Assembly (NCBI GenBank): GCA_944368815.1 | Contig: CALVXD010000004.1 | Span: 1-55,269 of the forward strand | Direction: 5' to 3' | Source: an uncultured Bacilli bacterium | Lineage (GTDB): Bacteria; Bacillota_I; Bacilli_A; RF39; UBA660 | DNA length: 55,269 nt | Part shown: positions 26,144 through 36,699 of the stretch, piece after piece | How positions within the stretch are numbered: position 1 is the stretch's first letter | How the letters are laid out: each line of letters opens with the position of its first letter | Position numbers and translations under genes: made by a program | Notes under the pieces: generated by a model | Database searches by the model: none | Told to the model about the DNA's origin: nothing | Seen by the model: the letters and a program-made list of their open reading frames with translations, nothing else

Positions 26144-26172
26144 TTGATTGAATTATTATATTATGATATAAT
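26144..26172 (+). promoter_or_regulatory. Promoter of the FemAB-family gene
   Basis: TTGATT, 17 bases, TATAAT preceded by TGA (extended -10). The start codon is 26 bp downstream. Confidence 0.7.
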
Positions 26173-26197
26173 ACTACTGTGCATTGGAGGAAAGAAA

Positions 26198-27412
26198 ATG
26201 AAAATAATCAGTCTTACAGAAATACAATTTAGAAATTATTCTAGAATACATAGTAAAAGAAATTATTTACAAAGTATAGAATTTGCCAACATGCAAAAAA
26301 ATAATGGATATGAAATATTATATGTAGGCATGTTAGATAATAAGAATAATTTAACTGCAGCAACTTTAATATTAAATAAGAAAATTTTTGGCAAATATAT
26401 TTTCGGATATGCACCAGGTGGATTTTTAATTGATTACACTGATTATAATCTATTTAGTACTTTTACAAAATTATTAAAAGAATACTTAGATAAATTAAAT
26501 TATGTATATATATCGTTACATCCCCTATGTCCAAGTTCTATTGCTGATAAAAACAATACATTATTATATTTTAATAATGAAATCTTTAATACATTTAATA
26601 CTCTTGGATATAAAAAAAGCAAAAGAGAAACACTAGATACATGTTTGTATTTAGAAACAGATAATAATATTAATAATACATATAATAAAATAAGTAGATT
26701 TATTAAAAGAAATATTAAAGAAAATAAAATAATGGGAATACATGTTTTTAAAGGAAATCAAAAAGATTTAGATAAATTTTATAATTTAATTAATAAAAAA
26801 ACAAATTTCAAAAAAGATTATTATGAAAATTATTTGAATTATTTTAATAATGAAAATAATAAATTTGAAATATATTTTGCTACTCTTGATGCAAATATTT
26901 ATTTAAAGAATTGTCATAATCTTCTTAACAAAGAGAAGAGAAGAAACGAAAAATTAAGTGCGAAAATATTAAACATAAATATTAAAAATAAAAGTCGTTA
27001 TATTAACAAAAAAATAAATTCTGATAAATTATTAGAAAAGTATAATAATGAAATTAAAAAAGCTATTAATCTTAATAATATATATAAAGAAAAAATTATC
27101 ATTTCAACGGTTGCAATAATAAAAACAAATAATGAAATATCATTCATTATCGATGGATATGAAGAAAAAACTAGAGAAATTAGAGCTTCTTATTCAATAA
27201 AATGGGAAATTATTAAATTATATAATAAATTAGGCTACAATAAATTTAACTTAGGATACGTCCCAAATAATTATCATAAATATAATGGTGTTTTTTTATC
27301 AAAATTAGGATTTGATGCTAAAATATATACATATCCAGGACAATATAATTTAATAATAAATAATACAATTTATACTTTTATAAATTTTGTTGATAGACAA
27401 AAATATAACTAA
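26198..27412 (+). CDS. FemAB-family peptidoglycan aminoacyltransferase
   Basis: This 404-residue protein resembles FemX/FemA/FemB enzymes, which transfer amino acids from aminoacyl-tRNA to the stem-peptide lysine of lipid II. It has two GNAT-like halves: a YAPGGFLIDYTD segment in the first and KLGYNKFNLGYVPNN in the second. They are separated by a long lysine-rich helical arm (about 250-310) that matches the tRNA-interacting coiled coil. The ATG at 26198 follows GGAGG, so the longer TTG reading is not used. Single-gene unit with its own promoter and terminator. The amino acid added cannot be predicted. Confidence 0.85.
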   Translation: MKIISLTEIQFRNYSRIHSKRNYLQSIEFANMQKNNGYEILYVGMLDNKNNLTAATLILNKKIFGKYIFGYAPGGFLIDYTDYNLFSTFTKLLKEYLDKLNYVYISLHPLCPSSIADKNNTLLYFNNEIFNTFNTLGYKKSKRETLDTCLYLETDNNINNTYNKISRFIKRNIKENKIMGIHVFKGNQKDLDKFYNLINKKTNFKKDYYENYLNYFNNENNKFEIYFATLDANIYLKNCHNLLNKEKRRNEKLSAKILNINIKNKSRYINKKINSDKLLEKYNNEIKKAINLNNIYKEKIIISTVAIIKTNNEISFIIDGYEEKTREIRASYSIKWEIIKLYNKLGYNKFNLGYVPNNYHKYNGVFLSKLGFDAKIYTYPGQYNLIINNTIYTFINFVDRQKYN

Positions 27413-27418
27413 ATATTA

Positions 27419-27449
27419 AATATTGATATATGGTTATCAATATTTTTTT
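27419..27449 (+). terminator. Terminator of the FemAB-family gene
   Basis: AATATTGATA pairs with TATCAATATT around a short loop, followed by seven T. Confidence 0.7.
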
Positions 27450-27469
27450 ATATTCAAATATACATAATA

Positions 27470-27499
27470 AAATCTCATTTCTATATAGAAATGAGATTT
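27470..27499 (-). terminator. Terminator of the str operon (after tuf)
   Basis: A perfect 12-bp stem (27470-27481 with 27488-27499) and a six-base loop. A short T run (TTTTATT) follows on the minus strand. It lies 20 bp beyond the tuf stop codon. Confidence 0.75.
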
Positions 27500-27519
27500 A
27501 TATCATTTAAATTTAATAA

Positions 27520-28704
27520 TTATTCTATAATTTCTGATACTACACCAGCACCTACTGTACGTCCACCTTCACGAATTGAGAAGTTAGTTCCGTTTTCAAC
27601 AGCGATTGGCGCGATTAATTCAACAGTCATAGTTACTTTGTCTCCTGGCATTACCATTTCTGTTCCTTCTGGTAATTCAATTACACCAGTAACATCAGTA
27701 GTTCTGAAATAGAATTGTGGTCTGTAGTTTGCAAAGAATGGAGTATGTCTTCCACCTTCTTCTTTAGTAAGTACATAAACTTCAGCTTTGAATTTTTTAT
27801 GTGGATGAACACTTCCTGGTTTAGCAAGAACTTGTCCTCTTTCAACTTCTTCACGAGAAATACCACGTAATAATACACCAGCATTATCTCCTGCTTCAGC
27901 ATAATCAAGTTGTTTTCTAAACATTTCAATTCCAGTAACAACTGTTTTCTTAGTAGGTTTTAAACCAACTATTTCAACTTCATCATTAAGCTTTAATTGT
28001 CCTCTTTCAACACGTCCTGTAACAACAGTTCCACGACCTGTGATTGTAAATACGTCTTCAATTGACATTAAGAATGGTTTATCAGTATCTCTTTCTGGAG
28101 TTGGAATCCAAGTATCAACTGCATCCATTAATTCTTCAATAGCTTTAACGTATTTTTCTTCTCCTTCAAGAGCTTTTAATGCAGATCCTCTAATTACTGG
28201 AGTATTATCTCCATCATATCCATATTCATTTAATAATTCACGAATTTCCATTTCAACAAGGTCTAATAATTCTTCATCATCAACCATGTCACATTTATTC
28301 ATGAATACAACCATTTTAGGAACTCCAACTTGTCTTGATAATAAGATGTGTTCTCTAGTTTGAGCCATTGGTCCATCAGTTGCAGCAATAACTAAGATTG
28401 CTCCATCCATTTGAGCAGCACCAGTAATCATGTTTTTTACATAGTCTGCGTGTCCTGGGCAGTCAACGTGAGCATAATGACGATTTGCAGTTTGATACTC
28501 AACGTGAGCAGTATTAATTGTAATACCTCTTTCTCTTTCTTCAGGAGCCTTATCAATGTTAGCATAATCAACGAATTCTGCTCCACCTTTTCCTGCTAAT
28601 ACTTTAGTAATAGCAGCAGTTAATGTAGTTTTACCATGGTCAACATGGCCAATTGTACCAATGTTAACATGGGGTTTGCTTCTGTCAAATTTTTCTTTTG
28701 CCAT
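27520..28704 (-). CDS. tuf: Elongation factor Tu
   Basis: EF-Tu delivers aminoacyl-tRNA to the ribosome as a GTP complex. The 394 residues are complete, with G1 GHVDHGKTT at 18-26, DCPGHADY and NKCD boxes, then two beta-barrel domains with the strongly conserved C-terminus ([15 protein letters not shown]). It is the last gene of rpsL-rpsG-fusA-tuf. Its 75-bp spacer contains TTGCAA and TAAAAT with 16-base spacing, which may add a tuf-specific promoter. Codon use is less AT-biased than in neighbouring genes, as expected for high expression. Confidence 0.99.
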   Translation of the reverse strand: MAKEKFDRSKPHVNIGTIGHVDHGKTTLTAAITKVLAGKGGAEFVDYANIDKAPEERERGITINTAHVEYQTANRHYAHVDCPGHADYVKNMITGAAQMDGAILVIAATDGPMAQTREHILLSRQVGVPKMVVFMNKCDMVDDEELLDLVEMEIRELLNEYGYDGDNTPVIRGSALKALEGEEKYVKAIEELMDAVDTWIPTPERDTDKPFLMSIEDVFTITGRGTVVTGRVERGQLKLNDEVEIVGLKPTKKTVVTGIEMFRKQLDYAEAGDNAGVLLRGISREEVERGQVLAKPGSVHPHKKFKAEVYVLTKEEGGRHTPFFANYRPQFYFRTTDVTGVIELPEGTEMVMPGDKVTMTVELIAPIAVENGTNFSIREGGRTVGAGVVSEIIE

Positions 28705-28779
28705 TTTTATTTTCCTCTCTTTCTTAATTAATTACATATTCTATTTTATCAAATTTTGGAAATATTGCAATATCTTTGA

Positions 28780-30852
28780 TTAATTTCCACCATTTTTTTT
28801 GATTATGTCTTCTGCTATAGATTTTGGAACTTCTTCATAATGGTCAAGAACCATTGTAAAGTTACCTCTACCTTGTGTATTTGAACGAAGACTAGTTGCA
28901 TAACCAAACATCTCTGCAAGTGGTACCATAGCTTCAAATGCTATTGCATTACCTCTAGCTTCTTGTCCAAGTGGACGTCCACGTCTAGAAGTAATATCTC
29001 CCATTACAGAACCAGTATATTCTTCTGGAGCAACTACTACTACTTTCATAATTGGTTCTAAAAGTACTGGTTTACATTTGTTTTTTGCTTCTTTTAAAGC
29101 AAGTGATGCAGCAATTTTAAATGCCATTTCTGATGAGTCAACATCATGGTATGATCCATCAAACAATGTAGCTTTTACATCTACCATTGGATATCCTGCA
29201 AGAATACCAGTTTGCATTGCTTCTTGTAATCCTTTATCTACTACTGAGATATATTCTCTTGGTACTACACCACCAACGATATTATCAACAAATTCGTATC
29301 CTTTATCTGGATTTGGTTCAAATCTAACCCATACATGTCCATATTGTCCACGTCCACCAGATTGTTTAATATGTTTACCTTCACACTCAGCTGTTTGAGT
29401 AATTGTTTCACGATAAGCAACTTGTGGAGCACCTACTGTAGCTTCTACTCCAAATTCTCTTCTCATTCTATCAATTAATACATCCAAGTGTAATTCTCCC
29501 ATACCAGAAATAACTGTTTGCCCTGTTTCAGGATCTGTGTGCATTTTAAATGTTGGATCTTCTTCTGCTAATTTTTGAAGAGCTAATCCCATTTTGTCTT
29601 GATCAGCTTTTGATTTTGGTTCAACAGCTTGTGAAATAACTGGTTCTGGGAATTCCATACCTTTCATTATGCATGGTTTCTTTTCATCACATAAAGTATC
29701 AGCAGTTGTTGTATTTTTTAATCCTACTGCTGCAGCAATATCTCCTGCATATACTTCTGATATTTCTTCTCTGTGATTAGCATGCATTTGAAGAATTCTT
29801 CCAACTCTTTCTTTAGCATTTTTAGTTGAGTTAAGTACATAAGAACCACTACTTAATACTCCTGAATAAACTCTAAAGAATGTAAGTTTTCCAACAAATG
29901 GATCTGTCATAATTTTAAATGCTAATGCAGTAAATGGTTCTGAATCTGATGGGTGTCTTAATACTTCGTTACCATTCATATCAGTACATTCAATAGCTTC
30001 TACATCAGTCGGAGCAGGTAAATAATCAATTACAGCATCAAGTAATAACTTAATACCCATGTTTCCTAAAGCAGTTCCACACATAACTGGGAAGAATTCT
30101 GCTTTTAAAACACCTGTTCTAATAGCTTTCTTAAGAGCTTCTACTGTAATTTCTCCTCCATCTAAATAAGTCATCATTAATTCTTCATCAAAATCTGCTG
30201 CTTTTTCAATTAAGATATTACGATATTCAAGAGCTTTATCTTTCATATCAGCAGGTATTTCAATTTCAGTATAATTTTCATCTTGCCCACCATCAAAATG
30301 ATATGCTTTCATTGTTACTAAGTCTATAACGCCATTAAAGTCAGCTTCAGCACCAATTGGAAGTTCTATTGCTGCACAATTAGCACCCAATCTGTCTCCA
30401 ATAGTTTTTAAACTAAAGTAAAAATCTGCACCCATCTTGTCCATTTTATTTGAGAAAATTATTCTTGGTACTTTATATTCATTAGCTTGTCTCCATACAG
30501 TTTCACTTTGTGGTTCTACTCCTGCTTGTGAGTCAATTAATAATACAGCACCATCAAGTACTCTAAGACTTCTTTGAACTTCAATAGTAAAGTCAACGTG
30601 TCCTGGAGTATCTATAATATTAAATCTATAACCTTTCCAAAATGCTGTAGTAGCAGCAGAAGTAATAGTTATACCACGTTCTTGTTCTTGTTCCATCCAG
30701 TCCATTTGACTTTCACCATCATGAGTTTCACCAATTTTATGGATTTTACCAGTATGGTATAAAACACGTTCTGTTGTTGTTGTTTTACCAGCATCGATAT
30801 GGGCCATAATTCCAATATTACGTGTATGTTCTAACGATATTTTACGAGCCAT
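28780..30852 (-). CDS. fusA: Elongation factor G
   Basis: This ribosomal translocase GTPase is complete at 690 residues. It has G1 [13 protein letters not shown] near 17-29, [12 protein letters not shown] near 82, NKMDK near 136, and the domain IV-V region with [21 protein letters not shown] and [11 protein letters not shown]. Domain organisation and length match fusA rather than tetM-like paralogs. It starts 20 bp after rpsG within the str operon, with a GAAAGGAAAT ribosome site. Confidence 0.99.
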   Translation of the reverse strand: MARKISLEHTRNIGIMAHIDAGKTTTTERVLYHTGKIHKIGETHDGESQMDWMEQEQERGITITSAATTAFWKGYRFNIIDTPGHVDFTIEVQRSLRVLDGAVLLIDSQAGVEPQSETVWRQANEYKVPRIIFSNKMDKMGADFYFSLKTIGDRLGANCAAIELPIGAEADFNGVIDLVTMKAYHFDGGQDENYTEIEIPADMKDKALEYRNILIEKAADFDEELMMTYLDGGEITVEALKKAIRTGVLKAEFFPVMCGTALGNMGIKLLLDAVIDYLPAPTDVEAIECTDMNGNEVLRHPSDSEPFTALAFKIMTDPFVGKLTFFRVYSGVLSSGSYVLNSTKNAKERVGRILQMHANHREEISEVYAGDIAAAVGLKNTTTADTLCDEKKPCIMKGMEFPEPVISQAVEPKSKADQDKMGLALQKLAEEDPTFKMHTDPETGQTVISGMGELHLDVLIDRMRREFGVEATVGAPQVAYRETITQTAECEGKHIKQSGGRGQYGHVWVRFEPNPDKGYEFVDNIVGGVVPREYISVVDKGLQEAMQTGILAGYPMVDVKATLFDGSYHDVDSSEMAFKIAASLALKEAKNKCKPVLLEPIMKVVVVAPEEYTGSVMGDITSRRGRPLGQEARGNAIAFEAMVPLAEMFGYATSLRSNTQGRGNFTMVLDHYEEVPKSIAEDIIKKNGGN

Positions 30853-30872
30853 ATTTTATTTCCTTTCTTTAA

Positions 30873-31340
30873 TTACCATCTATAATGTGCAAATGCTTTA
30901 TTAGCTTCAGCCATCTTATGAGTATCTTCTCTTTTCTTAACAGAAGCTCCTATTCCATTAGATGCATCAATTATTTCATTTGCTAAATTTTCAGACATTG
31001 AATGTCCATTTCTAAGTCTTGCATATTGTACTAACCAACGAAAAGCAAGTGTTTGAGCACGTTCTGCTTTAACTTCAATTGGAACTTGATAGTTAGCGCC
31101 TCCAACTCTTCTTGATTTAACTTCTAAAGCTGGTTTAATGTTTTCCATTGCAGCATTAAATACTTCCATGGCTTCTTTACCAGTTTTTTCTTTAATCATT
31201 TCAAATGCATCATAAACGATTCTTTGAGCTGTTCCTTTTTTACCATCATTCATTATTTGATTAATTAATTTAGTAACAACTTTAGAATTGTATATTGCAT
31301 CAGGTAATACGTCTCTTTTTACTGCACGTCTTTTACGCAT
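30873..31340 (-). CDS. rpsG: 30S ribosomal protein S7
   Basis: This 155-residue primary 16S-binding protein of the small-subunit head has the family start MRKRRAVKR and the conserved VGGANYQVP and RWLVQYAR segments, and ends AHYRW. It is the second gene of the str operon, 39 bp after rpsL. It shows normal length and no anomaly. Confidence 0.99.
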   Translation of the reverse strand: MRKRRAVKRDVLPDAIYNSKVVTKLINQIMNDGKKGTAQRIVYDAFEMIKEKTGKEAMEVFNAAMENIKPALEVKSRRVGGANYQVPIEVKAERAQTLAFRWLVQYARLRNGHSMSENLANEIIDASNGIGASVKKREDTHKMAEANKAFAHYRW

Positions 31341-31379
31341 GTTCTTCCTCCTTCCCTATTTATATTAATTTAAAAGTTT

Positions 31380-31793
31380 TTATTTTTTAGGTCTTTTTGC
31401 ACCATATTTAGAACGACCTTGCATACGGTTTTGAACTCCAGCAGTGTCTAGTGTACCACGAATAATATGATATCTAACACCGATTAAGTCTTTAACACGT
31501 CCTCCTCTAATTAATACAACACTGTGTTCTTGTAAGTTATGTCCAATTCCTGGAATATAGCAAGTAACTTCCATTCCATTAGATAAACGAACACGCGCAT
31601 ATTTACGAAGCGCAGAGTTAGGTTTTTTTGGAGTCATTGTTCCAACACGAGTACATACTCCTCTTTTTTGAGGTGAATCTAATTTAGTAGTTTTCTTTTG
31701 AATACTATTAACTCCTACTAATAAAGCAGGTGATTTACTTTTTCTATTTTTTCTACCTCTACCTTTTCTAATAATTTGATTAATTGTAGGCAT
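31380..31793 (-). CDS. rpsL: 30S ribosomal protein S12
   Basis: This 137-residue decoding-centre protein has the canonical [12 protein letters not shown] start and the [13 protein letters not shown] and [22 protein letters not shown] segments, where streptomycin-resistance changes arise in other species. The residues in TPKKPNSA are wild type, predicting the sensitive form at this site. It is the first gene of the str operon, with a strong AAGGAGGG site and a promoter 97-125 bp upstream. Confidence 0.99.
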   Translation of the reverse strand: MPTINQIIRKGRGRKNRKSKSPALLVGVNSIQKKTTKLDSPQKRGVCTRVGTMTPKKPNSALRKYARVRLSNGMEVTCYIPGIGHNLQEHSVVLIRGGRVKDLIGVRYHIIRGTLDTAGVQNRMQGRSKYGAKRPKK

Positions 31794-31889
31794 TTTAACC
31801 CTCCTTTCTTACACATACCCTGGTGTTTCATTTATTACTCAAAAGATAAGTTCTATGATAACACAAAACTTAAATTTCTGAACATTATT

Positions 31890-31918
31890 AATATAACACA
31901 CTATAATGTTGATGTCAA
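31890..31918 (-). promoter_or_regulatory. str operon promoter
   Basis: The minus strand reads TTGACA, 17 bases, TATATT, the best promoter match in the region. The leader is about 90 bases and could hold an S7-type translational control site. I cannot define one. Confidence 0.75.
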
Positions 31919-31995
31919 TATATTTTTATTATAAAAATATTGAACTCTTCGTTTAAATATATTCCATCATTCTTTATTTATTACAATTAAAATAT

Positions 31996-32730
31996 TTATA
32001 AACTACTTCTAAAAGATTTTAATTCTTTAATAAAATCTACTGTTTCTTCTTCATCAGTTATGTTATATAATCTATCTTTATTAGTTTGTAATAATTCTTG
32101 ATAACTTATTATAGCTTCTTCTTCTTGTTGTTTCTCATAATCAGTAAGTTCAATTGTTTGAGGTTTTAATTCTTCTTCCATTTTTTTAGATATTTCTTCT
32201 GCAAAAGATAACTTTTTTTGATTTGTTTTTTCTTTTTGCTCTATAACTTCTTCTTTAACTTTTGGTTCTTCATCTTTACTAATACTTGCTATATTTACCT
32301 TATCGTTATTTTCTTCTTTTTTTATACTAATTGGAGAAGTTTGATACCTAGTTGATATTTCTCTTAATACATTTTTAGAATATGGTCCTTCCTCTTTTTT
32401 AGAAATATTATCTTTTTTATCTACATCTACTTTTTCAAGAATTTTTTCTTGTTTTACTTTATTTGTACTTTCTACTGTTTTTTCTTCTTTTACTGGTTCT
32501 ACTACTTCTTTTTTTACTTCTAATTTAGAATTATTAAGTTCACTTTTAACTGCATCACGTAAATTCTTTTTTAGTTCATCAATAATAAACACTAATTGTT
32601 TATTTTTATTATATAAATTAACAGATAATACCAATAGAAATAAAAAAGCAAAAATTGCTGACCAAAACATAACTAAACTTACTGTATCTAAACTATTATA
32701 AAATTGTCCAAAAGTATCTAATACACCCAT
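31996..32730 (-). CDS. Hypothetical membrane-anchored Lys/Glu-rich protein
   Basis: 244 residues. An N-terminal transmembrane helix (about 18-42, SLVMFWSAIFAFLFLLVL) is followed by a long charged region (about 60-190, many KEE/EVKEE runs) predicted to be coiled coil or disordered. A short conserved-looking C-terminus is rich in Glu. The ATG at 32730 is used because GGAGTG precedes it. The longer frame overlaps rsmE. It follows rsmE by five bases. I do not recognise it. It looks like a scaffold attached to the cytoplasmic face. Confidence 0.7.
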   Translation of the reverse strand: MGVLDTFGQFYNSLDTVSLVMFWSAIFAFLFLLVLSVNLYNKNKQLVFIIDELKKNLRDAVKSELNNSKLEVKKEVVEPVKEEKTVESTNKVKQEKILEKVDVDKKDNISKKEEGPYSKNVLREISTRYQTSPISIKKEENNDKVNIASISKDEEPKVKEEVIEQKEKTNQKKLSFAEEISKKMEEELKPQTIELTDYEKQQEEEAIISYQELLQTNKDRLYNITDEEETVDFIKELKSFRSSL

Positions 32731-32735
32731 TATAA

Positions 32736-33443
32736 TCACTCCATACAACTGTAATTTATAACGCTTGCAACATATATTGCTGCTGTTTCTACTCGAAGAA
32801 CTCTCCTACCTAATGAAACACTAATAAAATCATTATCATTTAAGAATTGTTCTTCACTTTCTGATACTCCACCTTCAGGTCCTATCACTATTAACATTTT
32901 AACACAATTTTCTTTAAAATGTAAATAGGAATTAATAAAGTTATCTTGTTGTTTGACACTACAAATTAATTTTTTATCATAATCTAATTTTACTAATTCT
33001 TTTATTGTCATTGGAGCCATCACTTTAGGAACAATATTTCTTTTTGATTGTTCACTTGCTTCTTTACAAATAAGATTCCATCTTTCTAATTTTTTATTAA
33101 TTTTAGAATTATCTAACTTTACTATACTTCTTTCCATTATAAGTGGAATTATCTCTTTTACTCCTAATTCTGTTAATTTTTGAAGAATTAAATCAAATTT
33201 TTGTTCCTTTACCATACCTATTGCAATAGTAACATCTATATCTAATTCATTATTTTCTTCTATTTCATTAATAATTTCTATCTCATAATTATCAGTAATT
33301 TTACATAAATATAATTTTTTATCATAAATAACTTCCACATTATCATTAACATTCATGCGCATTACTTTTTTTATGTGATACATATCACTATCTAAAAGTT
33401 CTATTTTATTATCAACTTTATCTTTAGCAAAATATCTTTGCAT
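32736..33443 (-). CDS. rsmE: 16S rRNA (uracil1498-N3)-methyltransferase
   Basis: This SPOUT-class methyltransferase acts on U1498 of 16S rRNA. The 235 residues have an N-terminal PUA-like domain (MQRYFAKDK start, HIKKVMRM) and a C-terminal trefoil-knot domain with LIVIGPEGGVSESE and the SLGRRVLRVETA motif. The ATG at 33443 follows GAGGAG. A TTG further upstream has no ribosome site. It ends with TGA, evidence that UGA is a stop here. In B. subtilis rsmE lies downstream of dnaJ and prmA, and here prmA is absent. Confidence 0.96.
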   Translation of the reverse strand: MQRYFAKDKVDNKIELLDSDMYHIKKVMRMNVNDNVEVIYDKKLYLCKITDNYEIEIINEIEENNELDIDVTIAIGMVKEQKFDLILQKLTELGVKEIIPLIMERSIVKLDNSKINKKLERWNLICKEASEQSKRNIVPKVMAPMTIKELVKLDYDKKLICSVKQQDNFINSYLHFKENCVKMLIVIGPEGGVSESEEQFLNDNDFISVSLGRRVLRVETAAIYVASVINYSCME

Positions 33444-33546
33444 GTTATCTACTCCTCGTATAATAGTTTTTGTAAGTGAAAAACTCACTTATATTAACTA
33501 TTTTTTATTTATTCTATTTTATAAGTAAAATAGTTAAAACTTTGGA

Positions 33547-33655
33547 TTATTTATACCCTTGTGTTATTATATCTTTCGAGATGTAATAACTAGGATCTAT
33601 TCTATTTACTCCTGTAACCCTTAATGGTGTTTACTATGAAAGAACGTTTCCCTAC
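33547..33655 (-). pseudogene. Decayed coding remnant downstream of dnaJ
   Basis: The 260-bp gap between rsmE and the broken acetyltransferase has no intact gene. On the minus strand two short frames join through one frameshift near 33628. VGKRSFIVNT continues as PLRVTGVNRIDPSYYISKD and ends at a TAA at 33547. The composition is protein-like, but I cannot assign the family. It lies where prmA would be expected from B. subtilis order but does not resemble the PrmA C-terminus. Confidence 0.35.
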
Positions 33656-33702
33656 TTATTAGTCATTATCCTTCTAACTCAGATGATGTTTTTCTTTTAA
33701 GT

Positions 33703-34250
33703 TTAATCGCAGCAAATTATCCTTAAACAAAGATGTATTCTTTTATTATATAATGGATTTTTACTTGTTATTTTATAATATGTTTTATTTTCACTAGGGT
33801 CATATATTTTTTCTATACCATCAATATTTGTTTTAGAAACACTTTTTAAACTATTTACATTACTACTTTCTATATAACCAATAATATATTTTATATCAGT
33901 ACTGTTTTTATAAACATAATCAAATAGTTCATCTTTAATTCTATTACTGTAATTTTTTCCTCTCATTATTGGTCTTACAATTACGGAATATATTAAAGTG
34001 TCTCCTACCTCAAAAAAATTAACAATTGCAATTGGATTACTTTTTTCATATACAATTAGAGTATATCTATCAATATGTTTATGTTTTCAATACTTTCTTT
34101 GGTATCTTTTATATATTGATAATATTCTTTAACATATTTATTAGTATTAATATCACTTTTTAATTCGTTTAAAAATTCTTGTTCTTCTATGTTAAAACTA
34201 CATAATCTATATTTAAAATTTTCCGTATCAAAGTTTAACAAATTATGCAT
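33703..34250 (-). pseudogene. Frameshifted GNAT acetyltransferase
   Basis: The first frame starts at the ATG at 34250 (after GAGGTG) and stops at 34056. A second frame, open from about 34085 down to 33703, continues it. Joined, they give about 180 residues with a GNAT-like core: DRYTLIVYEKSNPIAIVNFF, then VIVRPIMRGKNYSNRI as the acetyl-CoA motif A, then the ESSNVNSLKS helix. One A missing from a GAAAAC run near 34085 explains the break. The ending (CLRIICCD) may also be altered. The substrate is unknown. It lies just downstream of dnaJ in the heat-shock operon. Confidence 0.6.
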
Positions 34251-34304
34251 ATAACACCTCACTAAACCATTATAAACGAAAAAAAAAGAAAAGAAAAGAA
34301 TATT

Positions 34305-35423
34305 TTAATTATTTAAAAATTTTCTAATTTTTGCTAATATTCCTTTATCTTCTTTCATTGTATCTTTTAAGTTTTCAAATAGTTTTTTCTCTTCTTTTGT
34401 AAGTTTAGTAGGTATAATTACCTTAATAACTACATACATATCTCCCTTGTGATGATCTACTACATTTTCAATACCTTTTCCTTTTAATTTTAACTTACTT
34501 CCACTTTGTGTCCCAGCTGGTATTGTTAAGTCAACTTTACCATAAATTGTTGGTACTTCTTTTTTACACCCTAAAACGGCATCAGGAATATTTATAGGAA
34601 GTTCAATATATATATCATCTTCAACTCTTTGATATAATTCATGTTCTTTAACAGTAAACTCTATATATAAGTCTCCAGCAGGTCCTCCGTTAATTCCTGC
34701 TTCACCTTTTCCAGATAATCTTATTCTATTTTCATCATCTACTCCGGCAGGGACAGTTATAGTTATTGTTTTATTCTTTTTGACTTGACCTGTTCCACTA
34801 CACTTAGTACATGTTTTTTCAAATGTAGTTCCTTTACCTTTACATCTAGGACAAGTAGTTTTGGTTAAGAATGTTCCAAACATTGTTCTTTGCTCTGCTG
34901 TAATTGTTCCACTTCCATGACAATCAGGACAAGTTTTTGAATTAAAACCACCTTTACCATCACATTCAGGGCATTCATCAGTTATATCTAAATTAATATC
35001 TTTTTTACATCCATGTACCGCTTCATCAAAAGTTATTGTCATATGATATAATACATCATTACCCCTAGCCCTTCTACTTGAACTTCTTCTTGAAGTTGAT
35101 CCTCCGAAACCAAATCCCATACCTCCAAGAATATCTTCGAATATATCGGACATGCTTCCAAAATCAAATCCTTCAAATCCAGAGAAACCACCATTTGCAT
35201 TTGTGAAAGCACTATGTCCGAATTGATCATATTGTTTCCTTTTATTTTCATCAGACAATACAGCATATGCTTCTTGAGCTTCTTTAAATTTTTCAGCAGC
35301 ATCTGGTTCCTTAGATACATCCGGATGATATTTTTTAGCAAGTTTTCTAAATGCTGACTTTATTTCATCTTGACTAGCAGTTTTAGAAACACCTAAAACC
35401 TCATAATAATCTCTTTTATCCAT
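34305..35423 (-). CDS. dnaJ: Chaperone protein DnaJ
   Basis: This Hsp40 co-chaperone delivers clients to DnaK and stimulates its ATPase. The 372 residues have a J domain with HPD at 33-35, a Gly/Phe-rich linker (about 70-110), and a zinc domain with four CxxCxGxG repeats ([32 protein letters not shown]). The C-terminal client-binding domains follow. It starts three bases after tldE, so it is translationally linked to the peptidase pair rather than directly to dnaK. Confidence 0.98.
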   Translation of the reverse strand: MDKRDYYEVLGVSKTASQDEIKSAFRKLAKKYHPDVSKEPDAAEKFKEAQEAYAVLSDENKRKQYDQFGHSAFTNANGGFSGFEGFDFGSMSDIFEDILGGMGFGFGGSTSRRSSSRRARGNDVLYHMTITFDEAVHGCKKDINLDITDECPECDGKGGFNSKTCPDCHGSGTITAEQRTMFGTFLTKTTCPRCKGKGTTFEKTCTKCSGTGQVKKNKTITITVPAGVDDENRIRLSGKGEAGINGGPAGDLYIEFTVKEHELYQRVEDDIYIELPINIPDAVLGCKKEVPTIYGKVDLTIPAGTQSGSKLKLKGKGIENVVDHHKGDMYVVIKVIIPTKLTKEEKKLFENLKDTMKEDKGILAKIRKFLNN

Positions 35424-35426
35424 AAA

Positions 35427-36698
35427 TTACTCCTTCCCAACGATTGTAACACCGTTAAATAGTATTGATGGAGATCCACCAGTTACACTAAACATTTCTA
35501 AATCATTTCCAATATCTATAACATTATTAAATAATTCTTTTAAAGTAGTTTGCATAATAATTAATTTAAGTGCTTTATTTATTTTGCCATTTGCCACTTC
35601 ATAACCTGATGCCTGTAGTGATAATTCTCCTGTTATTGCATTAGCACCAGCATGAAGTCCTTCTAACGAATCAATTATTATTCCATTATTCATTTTTTTA
35701 ATTAATTCTTCGTAACTATTACTACCAGGAATTATGTACATGTTTCTAACGCCACCACTTGTACCAGTAGATTTTTTATCTTCAATTATAGCATTTTTAT
35801 TGTCATATAATTTAGTAACAAATTTACCATCTTTAATTAGTTCTTTATAATAAGTAGCATTACCTTCCATATCAAAAATTCTTGTTCCCACTAAACTAGT
35901 ATTCAACGGATCTTCTACTATTGTTATTTTATTAGAAAACACTTGTTTATTATAATCTTTATTAAGAGGTGATAAATTATTTCTTATTTGTTCAGCATCA
36001 TACATATCTTTATATCTACTTAATATTTTAAATAATTCACTATTTTTAATAATTACATTATATTTATTAGTCTTATATGATACTGCTTTTATTTTATCTT
36101 TAACATCATTTACCATTTCAACAAATTTTTCTTCTATTTTAGAAAAATCATACTCTAAACTTATTATATTAAAACTTCCTGTTTGATTAATATTGTTTTC
36201 TTTCCAAACAATTTCACCATAGATATAATTAATATTACTAGTATCTATCAATTTTGCATCTTTGTTAATAATACTAACTTTATTATATTTATCAGTATAA
36301 TACATATTTATATTATCAATATTTGGATATTTTTCCTTATACTTATTTAAACTAATTAAGTCATTTATAATTTTTTTATAATTTTTATCTTCTTTTTCCT
36401 TTATATTATTCCTAATATCTATATCACGAGCAAAAGTTGTCTCTTCTTCTTTATCTAAAGCATTAGAAAAATCAATAATACTATTAATAATAGTTTCAGG
36501 ATTACTTATATCTTCCGTATTTATTGTCACTATTTTATTGTTATATAAAGCTTTAATCCTATATGAATCAGTAGAAGAACTTTCATATTTTTCTAATTTA
36601 TCATTCATAGTTTCGATATCAATAGTCTCATCTTCATCTATAAATACTTCTAATTTAATATTTTTACTATTTGCTAGTTTAAGTAGTTCCTCTATCAT
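35427..36698 (-). CDS. TldE/PmbA-like subunit of a TldD/TldE peptidase
   Basis: This 423-residue TldD/PmbA-family protein lacks the HExxxH zinc motif, as TldE/PmbA subunits do. The C-terminal half carries the conserved stretch from KSTGTSGGVRNMYI to SLEGLHAGANAITGELSLQASGYEV. In E. coli TldE pairs with TldD to form a protease that trims unfolded or RiPP precursor peptides and degrades CcdA. It follows tldD by one base and precedes dnaJ by three, placing the protease inside the chaperone operon. Confidence 0.92.
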   Translation of the reverse strand: MIEELLKLANSKNIKLEVFIDEDETIDIETMNDKLEKYESSSTDSYRIKALYNNKIVTINTEDISNPETIINSIIDFSNALDKEEETTFARDIDIRNNIKEKEDKNYKKIINDLISLNKYKEKYPNIDNINMYYTDKYNKVSIINKDAKLIDTSNINYIYGEIVWKENNINQTGSFNIISLEYDFSKIEEKFVEMVNDVKDKIKAVSYKTNKYNVIIKNSELFKILSRYKDMYDAEQIRNNLSPLNKDYNKQVFSNKITIVEDPLNTSLVGTRIFDMEGNATYYKELIKDGKFVTKLYDNKNAIIEDKKSTGTSGGVRNMYIIPGSNSYEELIKKMNNGIIIDSLEGLHAGANAITGELSLQASGYEVANGKINKALKLIIMQTTLKELFNNVIDIGNDLEMFSVTGGSPSILFNGVTIVGKE

Positions 36699-36699
36699 A

